Positions 13,901 through 25,900 of a stretch of DNA of 64,000 nt are shown here, one piece after another (positions within the stretch are counted from its first letter, which is position 1; each line of letters opens with the position of its first letter). Under the pieces are notes generated by a model, which searched no databases, had not been told where the DNA came from, and was given only the letters and a program-made list of their open reading frames with translations. Position numbers and translations under genes: made by a program. Source of the stretch: Apostichopus parvimensis (lineage: Eukaryota; Echinodermata; Holothuroidea; Aspidochirotida; Stichopodidae); the NCBI GenBank assembly GCA_000934455.1, contig KN888914.1:1-64000 (forward strand). The letters are read 5' to 3'.

Positions 13901-16900
13901 TATGATTATAATGCCTTCCAACCAGATTTCCAAATTTTCAAGAGATATTGTTCTAATCAAACCATTAAAATCAGAATTGGTCAAGTTATTATTAATACAT
14001 ATTGGACCCAAGGTGGTTTGGTGGACTCTAATTGTGTCTCATAATTTATACCCATGATGCTGCATACCACTGTACCATTAACCTGCAGTATGGAAGTTTT
14101 ATCATAACATACGAAATGACAAATTTGTTGTAATATACAAAAACTTCACAGTATAGCCTCCTATGAACTTAAGCATTGTAGATGTAAAATTGTACGTGAT
14201 GAAAAATTCCCAGAATTCTCAAGGTTTTTTTGTTTCCTAATTTAAACTTTTAGATTTAAATAATGTAAGAAGTATATTAGCATGACCACCTTCCTACTGA
14301 GACCTTAATTCTTCTGATTCAAATTCACTCTACATTCAACCAGGGAGCCATAACAACTCCCTGATTCAACCATGCTATTCTGACTCTTGCATATATATAC
14401 AGCAGTAGTAATCTACTATATAGAGCAGTCCTGCAAAGCGTTTCAAAATCCACGGGAGATATTAATTACTTCCCGACTGTGCTGGGTGTAATACCTCCTC
14501 TACAGTGGATGTATACGGCCATTTCATGCAGCGCATAATAAGTCAATCGGATCAATTCTTGAATTCATTTGTCGTTTATTCACCACCTGGCTCTCGAGAG
14601 GAGGAGGAGGAGGTTAAAGGACTGAAAAGCCTACTCTCTCTCTCTCCTCCAGAAACTGATTAAACCTGCAAGGCCAGTCCGCATAATGAACTCTAAATAG
14701 GAACCGTTGGCTTCATCTCTCTACTACCAGGTTGAGGGTTATGTTAAGTAAATAGAAGAGGTGATAGGAGTAACGGTTGGCTAGGTCACTCTGGAGAGCT
14801 GGTAAATGATGGCTGTGAATTAGCTTTCAAAAGACACACATTGATTTTAGCTAAAATACATGCTAATATATACATGGAGTGGTTGCGATATACTGTATGT
14901 AATGTGTGGTGTAATAAATATCACAAAGATCGAGGTGTACAATAGGCAAATATGTCGGTAAGACAAAGGGGAGGGGGTGGTAAGGGGGAGGGTTGGAAAA
15001 GAGGACATTACCAAAATCTCATGGAGTCTCTGAAACAATAGGCTAATTAGAAACTGATTACATATAGTTGTATTTTAAAAATGACAGTTTTCCTCTTGTC
15101 GAAATGCAGTGTTCTATACAGCCTAGTTGCTCTGTGTAGTTGTAACAATGAAATTATAACCAACTCTGTGTAGACCATAATTTGTACCGCATAACTGAAA
15201 TTGTTACATTTTGAAATAATGTCTTTTCTTGCAACTAGAAATTTAGGCTCATTAAATGTGGATTTTTTTACTATTTAATCATTATTTGATGAAACAATAT
15301 AAATTGTGTGCCTCAATCCAGTCCTTAATTTGAAATGTTAATTACTACAATAAAATAATAGGCACAAAAGTATGAAAAGGTTGTCTTTTTGAGCTGGTAG
15401 TTCTGTAATGCCTGTCAGTTGTGAAAGGGAAAAATATCAACCCAAAGCCCCAGTACTTGAGAGACAGACCTACAGTATAGCAGGAGGCAGCCTGGAACAC
15501 ATGAATATAACAACTATAGGATCATTATGACTCAACTGTAGACGTCAAATTTAAAATGCATCAAATTTCATGCGGCCTCTTTTTCTCTCTGGTGGATAAA
15601 TTCTCTAGAGACATCATTGCAAGTCAATAATAATTGCTTTTAGACGAAAGTTAATCTCAAGAAATGCAATATTTTTTTTTAAGAAGGCACTAGACCAGAA
15701 TAAGGATAATTGTGATAATAGCATCGTAATACATCACATCACCACACACGCATATATATATATTGGTCATGTAGGCCTATTAAATGTTGCATTTAGGTTG
15801 TTATGGACTGCAATGTTTTAATATGAATTATTCTCAGGCTGGCACTTGTTGGGTCTCAGTGGCACCTTTTTGTCTCTCCACATAAAGCTAATTATAATTA
15901 ACAAGCAGACACAGAATTTAATCATGCATGCCTTTATATAGTGACAATTAAAGCCAAACAAATGCAATGCAGTACTTTGATTAAAAACATATTAAAATCG
16001 GGTAGTTAGCTAATTAGCTAGCACAATTTGGGATGAAACTAAAAACACAAAACAACTTGTATGTTTACTGTGTACGGCAGAGAATGGTCACTTGGCCCAA
16101 CTGTCAGGAATCATAGTTGAGGTGTAGGTTGCAATGTATGGCAGAGAAGGGTCACTTGGCCCAACTGTCAGGAGTCATAGTTGAGGTGTAGGTTGCAATG
16201 TATGGCAGAGAATGGTCACTTGGCCCAACTGTCAGGAATCATAGTTGAGGTGTAGGTTGTAATGTATGGCAGAGAATGGTCACTTGGGCCAACTGTCAGG
16301 AGTCATAGTTGAGGTGTAGGTTGCAATGTATGGCAGAGAATGGTCACTTGGGCCAACTGTTAGGAATCATAGTTGAGGTGTACAGTAGGTTACAATTTGT
16401 GGCAGAGAATGGTCACTTGGCCCAACTGTCAGGAATCATAGTTGAGGTGTAGGTTGTAATGTATGGCAGAGAAGGGTCACTTGGGCCAACTGTTAGGAAT
16501 CATAGTTGAGGTCAGGAGCCAACTTGTGTTTTAAAGGGGAAGAGTCAGTAATATCATTTCATAATACTTTAACCATTTGCATTTTTGAGTTACAAGATCA
16601 ACTCTGTCGACTAAATTCAAAAAGCTGCATGTAATCAGCAAAAGAACACTTGCAGTTGCAGGTAACTACTTGTTGTCATAATAAGTGTATAAATTAAGCA
16701 GGTGGACAGCTTGCAGACAAATTCAAATATGAACAACAGGGCAGATCCAAACATTTCAAATACCTCTAAATATTCCAAAAACAGCTTTACAACGTTCTAT
16801 GTGTGACATCTAACAGTGGTAAGAGTTGTATTATAAATGTCTATTTTGAAGACAAGAAACTCATGATCAAATTTCATAGTAACCATGGCGACTATCTTTG

Positions 16901-19900
16901 GTAAGGAAAACTCGAATTCTGGTGGGTATAGTCGTCTTCACACATAATGTCTTTGTAGAGAAGTACGTTTTGCCCTGCTGACAGATAAGGTTTTGCTTTA
17001 TAGTTCTTTGTTCAACAGTGGAAACACTTAGCAGAATGACTGACATGCAGGTAACTTGCAACATTTTTATTGTTAGTTTTGTAACAATCTTTCTTTGAAA
17101 AAACTTGACAAACTTGCAACAAGAATGTTCAACCCTTGACATATCTTTTAAGTCTTATTAATTTTGAAGAAAGGATTAACATATTTATTGCACTTTAAAT
17201 GAAAGCTCAACTTAGTAAAAAAAAATTGTATGATGCAAAAGGACAAATTTTGTTTCCATCAATGAAATGAACAATTTAATTAAATTTGCATAATTGTATC
17301 AGCAGCAATAGTGAACTGAATATATTAAAGGTAATTATTGCCTGTAATAAATGTACTTGGAAGTCAAATATTTATTTCACTCAACTCACTTCCCTGTCTC
17401 CAGTCCACATGTTAACTCTAGTCTATACCTAGCCTACAATATGATGAAGCACTGTGTCCCCACCTGTCCCATTGCCAGGTCAACATCATCATTTTTGTTA
17501 ACTTGCCAAAGGCAAAAGAAATCTATGCAATGGTGTTGGTGCGCATGTGTGTATGTTTGCGCACACTTCTTTTGTATTCTGAGGACTTGAACAATAGAAG
17601 ACCAGGTCCTCAGATGTCATTTCAAAAGAAACCACACATCCTCCGTTGAATTCTTTTGTTCAGGGGTATTGTTAAGGTGAGGATACGTGGATGCACATTG
17701 AAGTTGTATGTTGAAACATTGCATAATGTTAGACAAAATATCTTTCATGTAATCTTACCAGGCTGTAGTGTAAACTCACAGTGTATCTATTACAGGTACA
17801 GGTATGGAAATTATTCTGTCCAATCGCAAACTAAGTTGTTATTTCTGTTTTCTTTATTTTCTTGTGATTCTTTCAGGTACACCGTATGCCTTCAAGCAAG
17901 CAGGTCTGCCACTGGGTGTCATTCTACTATTTGCTATCGCTGGTATTACAGGTAAGAGACCCTACAAAATACAAATCAACAAGGCTGAATTTAAATTGCC
18001 CAGGGGTCAGGTGATTGTGCAGACCCTTTCAGAGGAACCTATTCCAATAATGACAGTATTTGTTTATAGTTAGCCTAACATTAGGTCACGTGTAAGGACA
18101 GTCCTGTACTAGAAGCTGCTAGGCATAACTACAATGGAAGCACTGTTGTCTTACGCCCGTAGTGGCAGCGTTTTGTATTTCTTTACTGTATATAATCAAA
18201 CGTAAAACCGTCAGTTAGCCAAATCACGATGAGACTGTTGTGGTTCCTATTGTGTACGAGGTGTATCATATCGCTCATCTTTAAAGGGCGGATGATTTTT
18301 AAGTTTGAAAGTTTTGGATGGGGGAGGGGCAGATCTGTGGCCCCTGTGGTCCCACCTTTGCAAATCAGTAAACATATATAATGCAGCCCTAATTTTTTTT
18401 CTCCTCTCACTGCAGATTACTCACTTAACATATTAATGAAAGCTGCAGAGTTAGCTGGTTCTCGAAGTTATCAAGACTTGCTACAAGCATCCTATGGCTT
18501 ACCAGGCTACTATTTCTTAACCTGTATTCAATTTGCCTATCCACTTGTTGGTGAGTGACATAAGTTGATGTTTCTGAATACTTGTTATATCTACCCCCAC
18601 CTCATCCCCTCTTTTTCCCCAGTTTTCAGTGACGAAAACCAGAATATTGAAGGTAGTAGATTATAATAAGATTTTCTGCAAGTGCCAGTTTCTGGTTCCT
18701 AACAGTATAAAGTTTATTTATAAAAATTTACATAAGATTTTGTGAAATTGCAATTGATCAAACTATAATTAAACCCTCTGATATTTCTTCAATAAATGGA
18801 AAAGTATAGAACATTACTGGGGGATGGGTCTTGTCCCTCCCCCAGCCCTCCAGTGGAGCTATTTGGTCCCCTGTCTGGCTGTGCAAGGCAAAGATATTTA
18901 TACTTCTCATTTGTCTTCTTTTTTTTTCTTTTCATTTTTTTGGTGTGTGGAATCTGATTTTATGTCTCTTTACCTCTCAACAGCTATGATTGGTTACCAT
19001 GTCATAATTGGAGATACAATCAGCCAGGTTTGTGAGAGAATATTTGGAGGTAAGCATAATTAACTATAAAACAGCTGTAAGTTTGAAACAGAAAGATACA
19101 TTACTTGATGCTACTGCATTTAGTCGAAACAGTAATTTGCTCAATTGGTGACACTATAATAACAACAGGTAAAATACATGGTTCTCCCAAAGTGGGGAAA
19201 TTTGTGGCCATATGATTGTTGCAAGGACTTACAGAGAAATGCTAAACATTGGTTGTAATATTTAAATATCTGGAATATTCCGTTATTAAAGGTAATAGTG
19301 CCTGTGCAGGCCATATCATATTCAGGTTTCTTTTAGGTTCAATCTTTCAAGATATTCTAATAAACCTTCAAACGTTTTCCTCTTTAACGATTTGCCTACC
19401 GTCACAAGCTTTATTTTGGTACACCATCTCACAAGTTACTTGCACATGTGAGATAAGCTTGTGGCATGCATTTACCATGGCTTGTACAAGCTTGTTGTCA
19501 CTTTTATACACTGTGGTTTCAAACTGTACGGTAGCATACGCCATATAAATATCCCATTGACTTTCACACACTAAATAGTCACAGGAATGTGTTCGCTAAT
19601 TAAGTCCTCCTAGAAGTTTATGCAAATATTTTTGTTTATGTCTATTATCATCATTCCTGTGTGGAATTGTAAAATAATTAAAAAAATAAAGTTTGTTATT
19701 TACTTCTCACTTATCTGTCTTCTCACAACTACTGCACTCCTTTATATGTACTTTGCCATTTCTAGAGTGACTCGGTAATAATAAGGGATTTTAGGGATAT
19801 CTCATAACTGTTTCTTCAAGTCCCAAATCTGGTACCTTCATATTTGATATTGAATCCAATACAAGACAAGAGAGATGTGCCTGGTTGTGCCTGCTTTAGT

Positions 19901-22900
19901 TCTTATCTCTCTGCAGACACCAGGCATGTGGATGTCAATTATTAATGCTACGTTTTCAAAATTAAAAAAGTTACTCCAGTTCCATCTATCCAAGAGTGAA
20001 TTCATATACCAGCAATATATTTAAACTATCTGCCTGTATACATGTAGATGGGTTTTAAAACAAACTGGTAGAGATAATATCAATACTACACAAGCATCTT
20101 GTGTTCTACATTCAGGCTTGTGTTCATTACAATTAATGATTATGGAGGATAAACTGTTGGGTTGTACCATTATGACAAGAGGAAGTCATTAGTGTGAGAG
20201 GGGGGGGGGCAGTGATAATCTGGTGGGTTGTACCATTAAGAGAAAAGGTAGTCAATGGTGTTGAGGTAGGTAGGGTGGGGACGAGGGTAATCTATTGGGT
20301 TGTACCATTAAGAGAAAAGGAAGTCAATGGTGTTTGGGGAGGGTGGGGGAGGAGGGAGAGAAATTACCAGTACAGTAATCACAAAATGTAGTTCTAAGGC
20401 ATTCTGCAGTGCTTCACTGTATTGTCAATTTGTGTTAAGTATATTTGCTCTCTCAGCTTCTGAAGGCTCTCTCGTTCATCCTCTGAAGAAGCTCCTGCTA
20501 GGATCCAAATGTCAGGCCCACTTACTTTTACACATTCTCATACATAGGCTTTTTAGTGGATAAGCAGTTTGCTAACAGTTTTGTATTATTTTAAGTTTAT
20601 TTTCTTATATTTTACCTGCTCTAAATTTTTGCTGTTCTTTTATTTACAGAAAATCATGTTCTTGCCAACCGATACTTTGTAATTAGTGTCATAACCTTGC
20701 TCATCTTACTTCCTCTCAGTTTCTACAAAAATGTTACGAAACTTGTCAAGGTAAGCAAAAATTGAAAGACCTTCATTGCCTATTCACAAGATGTAACAAA
20801 TTGGGCTGAGAAATCTGCTGCTTGGGCTGAGAAATCTGCTGCTCGGGCTGAGAAATCTGCTGCTAATTAGGGTGAGAAATCTGCTGCTCGGGCTGAGAAA
20901 TCTGCTGTTATGGCTGAGAAATCTGCTGCTTGGGCGGAGAAATCTGCTGCTTGGGCTGAGAAATCAGCTGCTTGGGCTGAGAAATCGCCTCGGGGCTGAG
21001 AAATCTACTGCTCGGGGCTGAGAAATCTGCTGCTCGGGGCTGAGAAATCTGCTGCTGGGGCTGAGAATTCTGCTGCTAATTGGGCTGAGAAATCTGCTGC
21101 TTGGACTGAGAAATCTGCTACTTGGGCTGAGAAATCTGCTGCGCGGGCTGAGAAATCTGCTTGGGCTGATAATTCTGCTGCTCGGGCTGACAATTCTGCT
21201 GCTCGGGCTGACAAATCTGCTGCCTGGGCTGAGAAATCTGCTGCCTGGGCTGAGAAATCTGCTGCTCAGTGGGCTGAGAAATCTGCTGCTTGGGTGGAGA
21301 AATCTCCATGTTTGAAGAAAAAGGAACAAGATTATTATGATTTAGCATATTTCAACCTCTTTCTTTGAGCATAAATTGTTTACAAAAAAAAAACAAAACA
21401 CAACAACCTTCAGTTTACTATAATTTGTGTGTTTATTAGAAAAAGAAGTAATGCACCTACATTTTGTAATTAATTTATGGCACAACCAAAATTTGAAGTA
21501 ATTATGTAAATTATACTATTAAACCTCTCAGCTGTTCTACTACATAAAATGTGGGTAACAGCAAGATTCACTTTGCAAAAGTGCAAAATCTGCTTGTTAT
21601 TTTTGGTTTTGCTGGAGGTTAAATGTAAACTCCAGTCCTGAGTTAATTAATCTGCATCAACAAACAAACCAAACAGGGGTAACATGGTCTTCTGGGGGGC
21701 CTCCATAATGACATTTTAGGGTCAACAGACTGTTATCATACTAGTAGCACATCTGTACAAACACTGATATATCTGCCAATAAAAATGAACTCACTTTATC
21801 TCCAACATATAATTCATTACACGATGCGGATACATTTCATCTCAACAGCCTCAAGCACTATACTCTGTCATACGACCAGACTGCAACTGCCCTGGTGACC
21901 ATGGCAACCAGCTAAATGTCTTGATTTGTAAAAGAAGTTTCTAAGAGTCTGGCTTTCCCGTGATCCACGTAGACTTAAAATATTAACCACGGATATGTGT
22001 CATTAATCACTGATGGAAATCTTTACTCAATCAAGCCTTTTAAGTAATGCATTTAAGGTTGGCCAATCAGATGAGAGAAGCATTATCTCTCAAGCGTCGT
22101 TTCGCTCTGAGTGTGAGGAATTGCCGTCATTAAGAAAGTGAAAATAGCATGTGCACATGTGGTTATTACAGTGTCTCATTCTGTTCGTTTAAATTATTCA
22201 AACTGATTAAGAGATCTGTTCACTGTAAATAAATAAAGTTTGCCTTTGACTTTTTGGGGAGACTTACAAACGCAATGCATGGTTGAGGAATTATCTGTTT
22301 TCATTGTCATTGAGATTTAAAGCAGTATAACGGTTTTATTCAAAGCAACTTCAGTTTTCCTAGTCAGAAAAAGCATATAAAATATTGTCAGAATCAAACA
22401 AAAACATGAGTAAAGCTGAGAAATGAAAAGGTGATACTCTAACACAGATGGTTGAGGGTTCAGATCAACGTGTGTTAATTTGTTTAACGCACCGATAACG
22501 TTAAACCATCCAGTGCAGGGAAATCAACTGAAATGTCCATTCTGCCTAGTTGTCAAGACTGCTGGATAAGACACCTAACAAACCAAAAATCCCTGGCTTT
22601 GGATACCAATCAATCAAAACAGTATATATTGCGACTACTATCCAAGGTTTAAGCAATCTTCAATCGTGCTTAGAGTCACGAAACAGCCTCTACATATGTG
22701 TTGGCATAATTAATGTTTTAATTTGTTTGATTCTACTGCAACAACACTAGCTGCCAGTGCAAACAAATCTAATGCATCAATGTTAAATGTTCTGAGGTTT
22801 CAATCCAAGCAAAATATCTTCTTCAGAAGCAGTCAAGGTATCTATCTACATCTTAGCTGGACTGTTTCTTCAGTAGGAACTTGCTAAAATAGACACATTT

Positions 22901-25900
22901 TTAGTTTTAAATTGACAGATATTTAACTGTTATTTAGGGTTTCCTATTAGTCTGTCTGTGAAGAAGATCCTGCCAGAATAAAAAGTCAGGCCTGTTCAAC
23001 TTTAAAATAGTTTCTTTAACCTGAGTGGTAACTAATGATAAAATAATCATGATTTCTCACTAATTACAATTTGATAGGTGACGAAAGATCTTGTACATGG
23101 TTTGCCATTTACCATCTCTTCCTGATATTGTCATATCAGGTTCCCAGTTTTCTGGAATTTTGCCAACGAATTCCTTCATGTTTTTCATGTTCATTTTCAC
23201 TTTCACAGGTTGCTTTTCTATCGATGGTGTTGCTCATCTTGTTGTGTGTTGTCATCATTATACGTATTGGAACAATTAAAATGTAAGTATTTTTGTGAGC
23301 TAAACCTCTCTAATATAAAATTTTACAGTTTTATATTGCAGACAGTTAGACTAGACCAGAAATTGCATTTAATAAAAGGAGATATATTCTGTGATGAAAT
23401 GACTTGAATCATCCCAAATATACTGCAACAATGTATACATCAATATATCGAAAATCACATGATCTGATATTTCCAAGTCTGATGTACTATTATGCACCTG
23501 GCAACAACAGAGTGTTTGAGTGACATCACAATGACAGATAGCTCTCAAGAAGTCTTTGTCAATCTTAATCATTTGTACATTATCGTTGTAAGAAAAAGCT
23601 CAAAATAGTAGAAATTGTGTTCTGACACCCTCTGTTTTGGTCCTATTTTTGTCCTACCTTTTCCTTCAATATTACCTAATTTTGTCTAATTTTTGCAACA
23701 GTTAAATTTTTATGTTTGTCCTACTATTTCATAAGGCTGTTTTGGACAGTCGGCGACTTTGCTTGAAAAACTCGAGAGATGAAATATCATCCGATTTCAA
23801 AATTCTTGACAACAGAGCTAGATGTCACAGAACATTTATCTTCATGAATGGTTTTTAGCTGATTTCTCTCTGTACCTGTGATAATTATAGAAAGGTATTT
23901 GAGGAAGAATATCAGATGGTCTTTACAAAAGTAAGAAAAAAATATTCATATTTAAGCCTCCTTCAATATTTCTTTGTTTACAGAGAAGTCGAACCAGGGG
24001 ACTGGAATTTTGCAAATATAAACGCCATTGAATCTGTCAGTATTCTAACATTTGGTAAGTTCATATTCAGGAGCTCGTCTATAAAGCAGTTAAACAAATT
24101 AAAGCAAGCATGAACAAGATGTCACCACACTTTGCTATTCACCAGTATGAGAAGGAAATGGGATCTTAGGCAATGTTGAACTCCTTGTAATTTTCTAGCT
24201 TAATTCTTACAATATANNNNNNNNNNNNNNNNNNNNNNNNNNNNNNNNNNNNNNNNNNNNNNNNNNNNNNNNNNNNNNNNNNNNNNNNNNNNNNNNNNNN
24301 NNNNNNNNNNNNNNNNNNNNNNNNNNNNNNNNNNNNNNNNNNNNNNNNNNNNNNNNNNNNNNNNNNNNNNNNNNNNNNNNNNNNNNNNNNNNNNNNNNNN
24401 NNNNNNNNNNNNNNNNNNNNNNNNNNNNNNNNNNNNNNNNNNNNNNNNNNNNNNNNNNNNNNNNNNNNNNNNNNNNNNNNNNNNNNNNNNNNNNNNGCAA
24501 GAGTGTGTTTGTTCATTGGAGAGGAAATTTCAATGATTTGTTGATGGTATATAGCTAGTGTCGTAAGCCTCATCACAGGAATGAATAATGATCATGAATC
24601 TCTTGCTACCAGTTGAAAGTTGCTTTTCTTGTAAAACTGTATATATATGCATCATTACACATTATATCAGGATTTGGATCAAGGCACGTAATTTGTTCAT
24701 TTTTGAAGAATGCGTATCAAATGCCTTGCACAAGTTTAGAGATTAACTTCCACTTCTTTTGGAAGAAATAATGGACATTTTTTTTATCTGTTTGTTCTTT
24801 TTGACAGCATTTGTTTGTCATCACAATGCATTTCTAATCTTTGCATCTCTGGAGACTCCTACTCAAACCATGTGGAAAAAAGTGACCCACTATGCTGTTG
24901 TCATGGCAACAATATTCCTACTGATCGTAGGCGTTACCGGTTACATCACTTTCAAGCATTTCACCCAAGGTAATTTTGAAATTAAGTCAGTTTGGGTGAT
25001 TGAATAATTTAATTTTATATCCATGTTAAAACCCTTTAGCTGAATTTTGAAGTGATTTTGTCTTTCCTGGGCAACCGTGTGGATTTTCAAAATGTCTAAA
25101 TAATAATATATCTGGATTGTTAGATGTAGTCCAGATAAATTGGTAATAGATATGATGGAAATACTGTCTTGATGGTTGTTTGGCCATCTAGCACAGAAGG
25201 ATAGATTGTCAATAGTGACTTCAACTGTTCTGATCTTACTTTACATAAACGTTGCTTAACATAAATCCAATACATATTCAGTGTCTTCTTTACATAAATT
25301 CAATACATATTCAGTGTCTTCTTTACATAAAATTCAATACATAATTAGTGTTGCTTTACATAAATTCAATGCATATTTAGTGTTGCTTTACATAAACTCA
25401 ATACATATGCAGTGTAGCTTAACATAAATTCAATACATATTCAGTGTTGCTTTACACAATTCAATACATATTCAGTGTTGCTTTACATAAATGTAATACA
25501 TATTCAGTGTTGCTTTACATATTCAGTGTCTTCTTTACATAGTGTCATATGTGTTTTCGTCTTCTTCTTCATATCCAGGTGACTTGCTACAAAATTACTG
25601 CTACACTGACGATCTCGTGAACATTGCAAGAGTAGCGTTTGCTATTACAATCATGTGCACATACCCCTTGGAATGTTTGGTCTGTAGGGAGGTATGTATC
25701 GGACATCTTTTGGAGTGAAACATTCACACAATTGTAGAAGATAATATGAGGGGGAGGCAGGTGTGGGTTTTAGGGTAATGGAGGAGGGGGAGACAGGGGT
25801 GGGGGTCAGAGTGTTCTAAGTCCTACATTTTCAGTCAAAGATATCCTTCTTCTCTTCTAGATCACAAATGTTCACTTTTGACCCCTCAATTTCTCAATAA

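Larger units (their letters stand above)
6648..17876 (+). other. Intron 2 of the SLC38A11-like gene, repeat-rich
   Basis: An 11.2-kb apparent intron, inflated by about 1.6 kb through a probable assembly duplication (11995-15129). Contents: a truncated TTAA-type MITE (6758 onward), GTTGT-rich repeats near 6.96-7.11 kb, a 10-bp satellite with inverted-repeat boundaries (8.5-9.5 kb), homopolymer C runs near 9.07 and 9.15 kb, and a 64-bp minisatellite (16.07-16.51 kb). No exon of another gene was recognised. Confidence 0.7.

Noticed and set aside
13256-15038. Two identical 63-codon minus-strand ORFs
   Set aside because: Identity is explained by the duplicated contig ends around the 50-N gap; the ORF itself has no support.
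16070-16512. CRISPR-like array
   Set aside because: The units are contiguous tandem repeats without unique spacers, in an animal genome.
20964-21348. Three overlapping minus-strand ORFs rich in FLSP-S, SARAAE or QISQP repeats
   Set aside because: They are frames of the 21-bp minisatellite inside an intron of the transporter gene.
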